Shown: positions 24,366-31,953 of the stretch, piece by piece
Numbering within the stretch: the first letter of the stretch is position 1
Layout of the letters: each line of letters starts with the position of its first letter
Assembly (NCBI GenBank): GCA_004292595.1
Contig: RDXM01000105.1
Coordinates: 1 to 39,925, forward strand
Source: Candidatus Kapaibacterium sp.
GTDB taxonomy: Bacteria > Bacteroidota > Ignavibacteria > Kapaibacteriales > UBA4661
Direction: 5' to 3'
DNA length: 39,925 bases
Program-made: the position numbers and the translations under genes
The notes under the pieces: model-generated
Told to the model about the DNA's origin: nothing
What the model saw: the letters and a program-made list of their open reading frames with translations, nothing else
Database searches by the model: none

Positions 24366-27287
24366 ATGAATTCTCTTCACGAATTTGTTCAATGGACGCG
24401 CACCCACATTAAAGGCGATGAAAAGGGCGAAGCGCAAATTTTCCTTGACCGCTTTTTTCGGGCATTCGCCTGGGAAGGCACAAAAGAAGCAGGTGCGCAA
24501 TATGAAGAACGCATCCGCAAAAAAGAACATGGAAAGCGCACCACAACGTCCTTTGCAGATTTGGTATTGCGTCCAGATGCTGCGCAAAAACGCTCTGGTC
24601 TGCTTGTCGAAATGAAAAAGCGCGGCGAACATCTTGCCAATCATTATATGCAGGCGTTCGAGTATTGGCTGCACCTTGTTCCGCACCGCCCGCGTTACGT
24701 CATGCTCTGCAATTTCGATGAGTTTTGGATTTACGATTTTGACCGTCAGCTCGACGAACCGATGGACAAACTCACGCTGGACACCTTGCCGGAACGCGCT
24801 TCCGCACTGGGCTTTATGCTGAAAGAAGAAAAAACGCCGCAGTTCGGCAACAACCGCGAACAAGTTACCCGCGAAGCCGCCGAAGCCGTTGCTGCGATGT
24901 TTCGGCATCTTCTGAAATGGAAAATTCCTCGCCCCGAAGCCCAACGCTTCACGCTTCAATGCGTCTTTGCCATGTTTGCCGAAGATTTGGGCTTGCTGCC
25001 AAACGGCTTGTTTTCGGAGATTGTGAACGAATCCGAAAATAACCCTGCTCATTCCTACGATGCCATTGGTGGACTATTTCGTCAGATGAATTCCCCTGAA
25101 CCCGCACGGGGCGGTCGTTTCAAGGGGGTGCAGTATTTCAATGGCGGACTATTTGCCAAGATTGAACCTATCGAACTTCAGCACCCGCACATTTTTCACC
25201 TGCAATTTGCCGCAAAGCAGGATTGGAGCAAGGTTAATCCCGCTATTTTCGGTACGCTCTTCGAGCAGAGCATGGACGCAAGTGAGCGTCATGCCTTGGG
25301 CGCACACTACACGAGCGAGGCAGACATTCAGAAAGTTGTGCTGGCGACCATCACCCGTCCTTGGCGTGAGCGTATTGATGCGGCTTCCACGTCGGCGGCT
25401 CTCCGCGAAACCGCCCGCGACCTCGCCCAGTTCCGCGTTCTCGACCCCGCCTGCGGAAGCGGAAACTTCCTCTACGTCGCCTACCGTGAAATGAAACGCT
25501 TGGAGCGCGAACTCTGGGCGAAACACGCCGCCAATTTTTCCATTCAACACCGCGAAAGCATCGGGCAAACCTCCAACGTCAGCGTTCGGCAGTTTTTCGG
25601 AATGGACAAAAGCGCCTTTGCAACCGAACTTGCCAAAGTTACGCTGCTTTTGGCAAAAGAACTGACCATTGCCGAAGCCGAAACCCTCTCCCGAAGCGGC
25701 GAACAAGCCGCCTTCGCACCCGACGACGCGCTCCCGCTCGAAAACCTTGACGACAACATTCGCTGTGTCGATGCGCTCTTCACACCATGGGCGGCGGCAG
25801 ATGCGATTATCGGCAATCCGCCATTTCAAGCAAAAAATAACATGGCGCAGGAGTTCGGCGCGGACTACGTTGCCCGTCTCCGTGCGGCGTACCCGGACGT
25901 TCCCGGACGCGCTGATTATTGCGTTTTTTGGTTTCGCAAAGCGCATGAACACTTGCCTGCGGGCGGACGTGCTGGGCTTGTCGGCACGAACACTATTCGT
26001 CAAAATTTTTCCCGTGAAGGCGGTTTGGACTTCATCGTTGCCAACGACGGCGTGATTACCAATGCCATCGGAACGCAGGTCTGGAGCGGCGATGCGGCTG
26101 TTCATGTTTCGATTGTGAATTGGATAAAATCTCCGCACGACAAAGAACGCGCCGCACAAAAAATACTCATGCTCCAAACAGGCGACCACGCCACAAGCCC
26201 TTGGAAAACCTATCAACTTGACCGCATCTCCGCTTCGCTGTCGCCAGAAACCGATGTAACGACCGCAAAGCCACTCGCCGCAAACACCAATGCCCATGCC
26301 TGCTATCAAGGGCAGACGCATGGACACGAAGGTTTTTTGCTGAGTGTGGCGGAGGCAAAGGAGATGATGAAACGAGACACAAAATATTCGGATGTTCTAT
26401 TTCCCTACCTCACAGGCGATGAATTGGTTGGAAACGTCCACAGCCAACCAAAGCGTTTTGTCATTGATTTTTCACCACGCGACGTTCTGGAATCGCATCA
26501 GTATAAACACCTCTTTGAGCGCATCAAATCTACCGTTTTACCCGCAAGAGAAGAAGCCGCTTTTAAAGAACAAGAGCGCAATGCAAATGTTCTGGCGGAA
26601 AACCCCAAAGCCCGCATCAACAGGCATCATCATAACTTTTTGCAAAAATGGTGGCAGCTTTCCTACGTCCGTGCCGATATGCTCTCCCGCATCGCCCCGC
26701 TCAAGTGCTATATTGCGTGCGCCCGCGTTACCAAACGTCCTATTTTTGAGTTTATCGGCACGGATATTCGACCCAGTGATGCAATGTCTGTTTTCGCCTT
26801 TGACGATGACTACTCGTTCAGTGTTTTGCAGAGCAGTATTCACTGGGCATGGTTTGTGGCAAAATGTTCAACTTTAGAGGCAAGATTCCGCTACACGTCG
26901 GAAACAGTGTTCGACACCTTCCCTTGGGCGCAAGCCCCCACACTAAAGCAAGTACAGGCAGTAGCAGCAGAGGCAGTAGAACTGCGGCGTTTGCGGCGAG
27001 AACTGTGCGACAAGCACGGGTGGAGCTTGCGGGAACTCTACCGCAGCCTCGAAACGCCCGGCAAACACCCCTTGCGCGACGCACAAGAGTCACTGGACGC
27101 GAGTGTTCGTGCGGCATACGGCATGAAAGCAAACAATGATGTGTTGGAGTTTTTGCTGGAATTAAACCGTGATTGCGTAGCACGGGAAGCACGCGGCGAG
27201 AGCATCACCGCACCGGGACTGCCGCCTTCTGTCAAGGACAGGAGCGCGTTTGTGAGTGGGGATTGTGTACGGATGATTACGGGATGA
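24366..27287 (+). CDS. MmeI-like type IIL restriction-modification enzyme (single-chain)
   Basis: 973 residues, close to MmeI (919). The N-terminal nuclease shows Asp65 in SFADLVLRP and Glu82-Met-Lys84 in LLVEMKKRG, the D-x(n)-ExK site. A helical linker follows, then a gamma-class N6-adenine methylase with motif I DPACGSGNFL (360-369) and NPPF (484-487). The target-recognition domain spans about 620-870 (IGTDIRPSDAMSVFAFDDDY and SIHWAWFV are family landmarks), with a helical C-terminal part. Such enzymes cut about 20 bases from an asymmetric site and modify one strand, so they need no separate methylase. The frame is complete. It converges on the MNT gene with one base between stops. Confidence 0.95.
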   Translation: MNSLHEFVQWTRTHIKGDEKGEAQIFLDRFFRAFAWEGTKEAGAQYEERIRKKEHGKRTTTSFADLVLRPDAAQKRSGLLVEMKKRGEHLANHYMQAFEYWLHLVPHRPRYVMLCNFDEFWIYDFDRQLDEPMDKLTLDTLPERASALGFMLKEEKTPQFGNNREQVTREAAEAVAAMFRHLLKWKIPRPEAQRFTLQCVFAMFAEDLGLLPNGLFSEIVNESENNPAHSYDAIGGLFRQMNSPEPARGGRFKGVQYFNGGLFAKIEPIELQHPHIFHLQFAAKQDWSKVNPAIFGTLFEQSMDASERHALGAHYTSEADIQKVVLATITRPWRERIDAASTSAALRETARDLAQFRVLDPACGSGNFLYVAYREMKRLERELWAKHAANFSIQHRESIGQTSNVSVRQFFGMDKSAFATELAKVTLLLAKELTIAEAETLSRSGEQAAFAPDDALPLENLDDNIRCVDALFTPWAAADAIIGNPPFQAKNNMAQEFGADYVARLRAAYPDVPGRADYCVFWFRKAHEHLPAGGRAGLVGTNTIRQNFSREGGLDFIVANDGVITNAIGTQVWSGDAAVHVSIVNWIKSPHDKERAAQKILMLQTGDHATSPWKTYQLDRISASLSPETDVTTAKPLAANTNAHACYQGQTHGHEGFLLSVAEAKEMMKRDTKYSDVLFPYLTGDELVGNVHSQPKRFVIDFSPRDVLESHQYKHLFERIKSTVLPAREEAAFKEQERNANVLAENPKARINRHHHNFLQKWWQLSYVRADMLSRIAPLKCYIACARVTKRPIFEFIGTDIRPSDAMSVFAFDDDYSFSVLQSSIHWAWFVAKCSTLEARFRYTSETVFDTFPWAQAPTLKQVQAVAAEAVELRRLRRELCDKHGWSLRELYRSLETPGKHPLRDAQESLDASVRAAYGMKANNDVLEFLLELNRDCVAREARGESITAPGLPPSVKDRSAFVSGDCVRMITG

Positions 27288-27288
27288 A

Positions 27289-27612
27289 TCACAAAAACAG
27301 CACTCCAACCCGCATAAGATGGTCTTTCACAGCATTATCGGTAAGCGTGGCAAAAGGCAGAATATCCACCATATACGGCAATGAACTATCCTCGCAATTA
27401 GTTTTGATGCGGCGAATGGTCACATCGGAAACGTCAGGATTCATTACAGCAAGGTCTATGTCGCTGCCGTGCTTAAACGTCCCTTTTGCGCGGCTCCCAA
27501 AGATGCAAACCTGCTGCACATCGGGATAACGGCGCAGTATGTTGTGCAAGGTCGTCATGTCGCGCTCAGTAAGACCGAATTGGTTGCGAGGCAGTATTTG
27601 TGCGGTACTCAT
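27289..27612 (-). CDS. MNT-domain nucleotidyltransferase (MntA-like), orphan
   Basis: 107 residues with the minimal nucleotidyltransferase motif IFGSRAKGTFKHGSDIDLAV (37-56: Gly39-Ser40, Asp51, Asp53) and a third Asp in MVDILPF (83). Such proteins usually pair with a HEPN partner as a toxin-antitoxin module in which MntA adds AMP to the HEPN toxin. No HEPN gene is next to it: downstream is the MmeI-like gene's end and upstream are a small repeat and an IS element, so a partner may have been lost. The catalytic residues are intact. Confidence 0.9.
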   Translation of the reverse strand: MSTAQILPRNQFGLTERDMTTLHNILRRYPDVQQVCIFGSRAKGTFKHGSDIDLAVMNPDVSDVTIRRIKTNCEDSSLPYMVDILPFATLTDNAVKDHLMRVGVLFL

Positions 27613-27644
27613 AGATTTTCTGGTCGTGTCCTAAAAGTGTTGCT

Positions 27645-27747
27645 ATACTAAAAATGGGTAAAAATTGCATATCAAAAAGTGAAAAAAATGAGATGTAGTC
27701 CACCTTCAAGGTGGACTACATCTGAAGCAACAAACCTTTATCAGTAT
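27645..27747 (+). repeat. 103-bp element with perfect hairpin, copy 1
   Basis: It is nearly identical to 31052-31154. It contains a palindrome at 27691-27723, agatgtagtccacctt, one base, then its exact complement. The ends tatact and cagtata are inverted. This copy is cut on the right by the IS at 27748. Confidence 0.9.
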
Positions 27748-28679
27748 GAAGTTGTTTAGGATTTTTTTCAAAAAACACAGGAGCTTCCATTTCATCGTCT
27801 GTGAAGGATATTTCTCACATACTCTTCACCAACATACCATGTCATGGAAGTCCTGTCATCATCAAGTATTGCAACGTACATACTCCCTGCCGTAAGCACT
27901 GGCTCACGGGGTAAAACTGAGGGAGTGCCAACGACGGAAATTGTCCAGGCAATTCTCTATCGCGTGAAAACTGGTTGCTAATGGCGTTTTTTGCCTCTCA
28001 AACAGTTCTTTCCCACCACGTCCTATACGTGGCAAGGTGTTTACTACCACTTCCAGCAATGGATTGCCGATGGTTCGTGGCAGAATGCCTTTGTCGCATT
28101 GCTGCGGGCGCACCCCCGCATTATTGATCTGAGCTCTGCACAGTTGGATGCCTCGCATACCCCTGCCAAGCGTGGTGGAGAAGCGGTCGGCTATCAAGGA
28201 CGAAAACGGTGCAAAACTACGAACATTGCTGTTGTGAGCGATAAGAATGGTACACCCTTGACCTACGCAACACCCAGAAGCGGTGAGCATCACGACACCT
28301 TCGAGATTGAGGAGGTTCTGCGTGAAATGATTGCCGTACTGCGTGAGGCAAACATTGACGTTCAGGGCATTTTTCTCAATGCCGATGCCGCATTTGATAC
28401 CGCAGTGGTGCGCTCGCTATGCGCCGAATTTGGCATCGAAGCCAACATCCCTATCAACCCACGCAATGGGAATGCGGACGACCGTGATGAGTATTTTGAT
28501 GACGAACTCTACCAGCAGCGGAGCGGTGTTGAACATACCTTCGCATGGCTTGATGGCTTCAAAGGATTGCTTGTTCGCTACGAAACAACACTCAAACACT
28601 GGACGGCAATGAATCTCATCGGCTGTATCATCATTTTTATCCGCAGAATTCTCAAACTTCCAAAATCCTAAACAACTTC
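27748..28679 (+). mobile_element. IS5-family insertion sequence, 932 bp
   Basis: Perfect 18-bp terminal inverted repeats are present: gaagttgtttaggatttt at 27748-27765 and its reverse complement at 28662-28679. The flanking triplets are both TAT (27745-27747 and 28680-28682), a 3-bp target duplication as expected in part of the IS5 family. The encoded DDE transposase matches the IS5 group. It lies between a 103-bp hairpin element and a truncated R-M gene. Both ends are intact, so it could still be moved in trans. Confidence 0.93.
27844..28671 (+). pseudogene. IS5-family transposase with in-frame stop
   Basis: ATG 27844 opens MEVLSSSSIATYILPAVS and runs to a TAA at 27979-27981 after codon 45; the same frame continues at once with WRFLPLKQFFPTTSYTW. 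In this family the interrupted codon is usually Gln (GCQWR), so a CAA to TAA change is the likely event. Downstream the catalytic Asp (LDASHTPAK), second Asp (LNADAAFD) and Glu (VEHTFAWLDGFKG) are all present. A protein starting after the stop (TTG 27991) would lack the N-terminal DNA-binding region. Inactive unless read through. Confidence 0.92.
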
Positions 28680-29498
28680 TATCATGATAGTTCTGTAATT
28701 TCACGCCTACGGGAAAAAGTAATGAGGCATCTGCTCATTGATTCGGTCACTCCAGAAAATCTTGGTATAATTGTTTCGCGTCAAACCGTACAGCATTTTC
28801 AGCATATTTTTGTTACACAGCTTATTACCGATCGTAACTTCTTGGATACGGCTGGGAGATTTGGAAATGGTTCCCTCTTCCCCCTCTACCGCTATCCAAG
28901 CGGCGAGGGCAGTATGTTTGCGGCAACGGAACGGACGGCAAACTTTTCGGAGAAGTTCGTAGCGGCATTGGAGGAACGTCTTGGGAAGCCCATGAATGAA
29001 GGCTTTACGCCCGAGGAGGTGTTGTATTGGTGGTATGCGGTGCTGCACAGCCGCGAGTACCGTTTGCGCTACGGGGAATTTTTGAAGATAGATTTTCCGC
29101 GTGTGCCGCTTCCATCCTCGCTTGTAGCGTGGAACGTCCTCACGCCACTCGGAAAGCAGCTTGTAGAAACGCACCTCATGGAACGGAGCGACCTTACAGA
29201 AACGGTAACGTTCCCAGAGCGTGGCACGAACATCATTCAGAGCGTGAAATGGGAAGATGAACGAGTGTATATCAATGGAACGCAATATGTTGGCGGTGTT
29301 CGGCAGGAAGTCTGGAAGATGCAGATAGGCGGCTACCAGCCTGCTGAAAAGTGGCTGAAAGACCGCAAAGGACGGGAACTAAGCTATGATGACGTTGAGC
29401 ATTACCGCCGTGTCATTGCTTCGTTGGAAGAGACGCTGCGCCTTCAGGACGCACTCGATAGAGCGATTGAGGAATTAGGGGGCATGAGCAACGTGTAG
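28680..29498 (+). pseudogene. C-terminal fragment of a type ISP/IIG restriction-modification enzyme
   Basis: The frame is open from the IS boundary and reads VISRLREKVMRHLL, NLGIIVSRQT and HIFVTQLITD, the start of the C-terminal specificity domain of LlaBIII/type ISP-like enzymes. NGSLFPLYRYP, EEVLYWWYAVLHS, FPRVPLPSSLVAW, WEDERVYINGTQYVGG and LSYDDVEHYRRVIASL are further landmarks. The motor, nuclease and methylase parts (over 600 residues in the family) are missing. The first ATG is at 28722, but homology begins before it, so 28680 marks the break. The IS sits exactly at the break, but its left side is a repeat, not the missing half, so a deletion took the rest. No function is expected. Confidence 0.85.
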
Positions 29499-29546
29499 TA
29501 TTCGCTGCAAAGAAATTTGCATGAATATTTGGTACTGTCTTTTCTC

Positions 29547-30374
29547 TTAGGCTAATTCTTCTTTTTGGTGTGGTGCCTCGTCCAAGCGCAAGAGTTGATA
29601 GCGGTACAGGCTCGGTGGTGTGCGGTTTCTACGCTTTTTCTGTGTGCGTTCTTCTTGTAATTGAAGCTCGGTTTTGCGCAACGGAATCAGAAAAACTTGC
29701 CCGTGCTTTTTGCGTAGTTTTTTCCATGTTTTGAGTGTTTCGGTTAGATTATCATTTTCGTGAATGACGCGAAACGTTCCTTGCTCCACTACAAGCGGTT
29801 CGAGATTGCTATGCGAAAATGCTGTTGCCGAGAGAAGGTCTTTCATAGCAACAAATTCGTACGCGTCGCTGAGAAAGTTCGAGAGTTTTGTCGTGTCGCT
29901 TAATCGAATCCCCTCAATGATTTCGATAGTAACATCGCTGGTGCCAAGCTGCACAATATCCAGTGTTTTTGCGGCATTGAAGGACAAATCAATGATGCGC
30001 CCGTCAATGTAGGGACCGCGATCGTTGATACGGACGAGCGCACTTTTGCCGTTCACTTCATTGGTAACGCGCACGACCGTTCCCAGAGGCAATGTTTGAT
30101 GCGCTGCGGTGTAGTCATTCATATCGTATATTTCGCCACTGGCGGTCATCCGTCCGTGAAAGCCAGGACCATACCATGAGCCAACACCGCGCTGTAAAAG
30201 GCTGTTTGCCGCAATAGTGCTGGGTTCTTTGGTCAGCGATGCCGCCCAAAAGGGCAGGACGCGCCATTCTGCTTGTACGCCGATACTATACAACGTTCCT
30301 GTTGCCAAGAGCACTAAGGCAACAATATAGCGCGAGGAAGAAAGCACTCGTTTTACCATAGATACATCAATCAT
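29547..30374 (-). CDS. rlpA: RlpA-like septal ring/peptidoglycan lytic protein (DPBB domain)
   Basis: 275 residues from ATG 30374 (MIDVSMVKRVLSS); a longer frame begins at 30413. An N-terminal hydrophobic segment (SRYIVALVLLATGTLYSIGV) exports or anchors it. The double-psi beta-barrel domain is intact: GVGSWYGPGFHGRMTASGEIY, HQTLPLGTVVRVTN, ALVRINDRGPYIDGRIIDLS and AAKTLDI, with the Trp-Tyr and Asp-Arg-Gly-Pro signature. RlpA cleaves naked glycan strands. The C-terminus (about 95 residues, rich in Lys, Arg and Glu) has no SPOR domain, unlike E. coli RlpA. Confidence 0.92.
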   Translation of the reverse strand: MIDVSMVKRVLSSSRYIVALVLLATGTLYSIGVQAEWRVLPFWAASLTKEPSTIAANSLLQRGVGSWYGPGFHGRMTASGEIYDMNDYTAAHQTLPLGTVVRVTNEVNGKSALVRINDRGPYIDGRIIDLSFNAAKTLDIVQLGTSDVTIEIIEGIRLSDTTKLSNFLSDAYEFVAMKDLLSATAFSHSNLEPLVVEQGTFRVIHENDNLTETLKTWKKLRKKHGQVFLIPLRKTELQLQEERTQKKRRNRTPPSLYRYQLLRLDEAPHQKEELA

Positions 30375-30548
30375 TCTAGCAATTCTACATAATGATACAA
30401 AATCGTGATGCAAACTTACAAGAACAAAAACGACTTTTCAATGAACACAAAATGAAAAGAAATTCATTAAAAATTTGTAACTTCGCTCCATTGACAATAA
30501 TTCAGACAATAATTCATCAAGGTTGTACTTTTTTTGTGCGAGAGAACT

Positions 30549-31058
30549 ATGGCTATGGCTCAAAATGACACGTTTGACGATGACGACCTCGACCTCGACG
30601 AGGACACGCAGAAAGACCGCTATTTGACGTTTCGCATTCAAGCAGAAGAATATGGCATTGAAATTCTTCATGTTACGGAGATTATTGGTGTGCAGAAAAT
30701 TACTGAAGTGCCCGACACGCCAGACTATCTGAAAGGTGTTATCAATTTGCGCGGCAAAATTATTCCCGTGATGGATGTGCGCAATCGGTTTGGTATGGAA
30801 GAAATTCCATATGGCGACCGCACCTGTACGATTGTTGTGGATGTTGGTGGTACTTCTATCGGCTTGATTGTTGATGAGGTGTTGGAAGTGGCAAACATCC
30901 CCGCAGAGAACGTTTCTACCCCGCCAAGAACGAACAAAGGTTCGAGCGGACGCTACATTCAAGGAATGGGAAAGATTGGCGACAGCGTAAAAATTTTACT
31001 CAATATCGAATACTTGCTGAACGATGCAGAATTGGCAGCAGCACAAGAACTACACTAA
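30549..31058 (+). CDS. cheW: CheW-like chemotaxis coupling protein
   Basis: 169 residues from ATG 30549 (MAMAQNDTFDDDDLDL). The CheW fold is clear: YLTFRIQAEEYGIEILHVTEI in parts, VPDTPDYLKGVINLRGKIIPVMDVR (the conserved NLRG and DVR segment), TIVVDVGGTSIGLIVDEVLEV and GMGKIGDSVKILLNIEYLL. It couples receptors to CheA at the membrane. No receptor or cheA is adjacent. The N-terminus has an acidic run of about 15 residues. The stop codon TAA (31056-31058) is the first part of the 103-bp hairpin element, so the original C-terminus may have been a little longer. Confidence 0.95.
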   Translation: MAMAQNDTFDDDDLDLDEDTQKDRYLTFRIQAEEYGIEILHVTEIIGVQKITEVPDTPDYLKGVINLRGKIIPVMDVRNRFGMEEIPYGDRTCTIVVDVGGTSIGLIVDEVLEVANIPAENVSTPPRTNKGSSGRYIQGMGKIGDSVKILLNIEYLLNDAELAAAQELH

Positions 31059-31154
31059 AAATGGGTAAAAATTGCATATCAAAAAGTAGAGGAGTTGAGA
31101 TGTAGTCCACCTTGAAGGTGGACTACATCTGAAGCAACGAATCTTTTTCAGTAT
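31052..31154 (+). repeat. 103-bp element with perfect hairpin, copy 2
   Basis: Same orientation as 27645-27747. The palindrome is at 31098-31130 with identical 16-bp arms; only the central base differs (G here, C in copy 1). The end gives the cheW stop codon. Transcribed from cheW, the arms would form a very stable hairpin, so the element may act as a transcript end without a T-tract. Confidence 0.92.
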
Positions 31155-31233
31155 AGCATAAAAATAGAGCGTGGGAATGCTCAAACGTACGCTGGTACGG
31201 GTATGGTTTGCGCTGCCGATATGTTCTTCTGTG

Positions 31234-31929
31234 TTATTCTTTCCAGACAAAATCAAAGAGCATCACCGACACTGCAATCACAACGACCGTGTAGGACGCA
31301 ATAATTTGAAAATTATTCCGCGCCTCAGCAAATGCCACGCCAGAGAGAGCTTGGTACGTGGTTTCTACGCCAGCAAGGATGAGCGGCAAAAGCGCAGGAA
31401 ACGACAAGACAGGAAATAACGCTGCTTTGGTATTTGCTTTGGCAATGATCGCCGAGATAAGCGTTGTTGCGGCGGCGGTGGCGCAGCTTCCCAAGAAAAA
31501 ACCCCCCGCAAAAAGGAGCGGCGAGCGAATTTCGACATCATTGATAAACACAAAAAATGCCAGCGTTGCCAAGCCATAGAGCAGCATCGTAAGCAAAATA
31601 TTAAACAGCAATTTCCCGCAATAGACCGCGAGCGACGGCGCGTGCAAACTCAGCAAGAGAGACGTGCCACGCTCTTCCTCGCTCACAAATGCTTTCTGCA
31701 AACCCGTCATTGCGCTGAAAAACAGCACTATCCAGAGCAGCGAAGCCGCAATGCCGTTGGTGATTTTCTCCCCTGCCGACGAGAATGCAATCACGGAAAC
31801 GGTCGTGAGAACGAACATCCCGACGGCATTCATGGTGTAGCGCGTTTTTAGCTCGCTGCGGAGGTCTTTTCGCACCACCGCAAGTGTGCTGCGATAGAAT
31901 CGTTGGAATGCTTGAGAGCGAGTATTCAT
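31234..31929 (-). CDS. ccmB: Heme exporter protein B (CcmB)
   Basis: 231 residues with about six transmembrane helices. Landmarks are VVRKDLRSELKTRYTMNAVGMF near the start, LLWIVLFFSAMTGLQKAFVSEEERGT and the small-residue helix near FAGGFFLGSCATAAATTLI. CcmB is the membrane part of the CcmAB transporter of cytochrome c maturation system I. ccmA, C and others are not next to it. It lies 25 bp downstream of the ABC-F gene on the same strand, but ABC-F proteins are not membrane transporters, so the neighbourhood does not imply that the two form a complex. Confidence 0.93.
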   Translation of the reverse strand: MNTRSQAFQRFYRSTLAVVRKDLRSELKTRYTMNAVGMFVLTTVSVIAFSSAGEKITNGIAASLLWIVLFFSAMTGLQKAFVSEEERGTSLLLSLHAPSLAVYCGKLLFNILLTMLLYGLATLAFFVFINDVEIRSPLLFAGGFFLGSCATAAATTLISAIIAKANTKAALFPVLSFPALLPLILAGVETTYQALSGVAFAEARNNFQIIASYTVVVIAVSVMLFDFVWKE

Positions 31930-31953
31930 GATGCCTTGTGGTTGATAAACCTA

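Noticed and set aside
25149-26327. 392-residue open frame on the minus strand
   Set aside because: It is antisense to the MmeI-like enzyme over its methylase core; length is due to the codon composition of the real gene.
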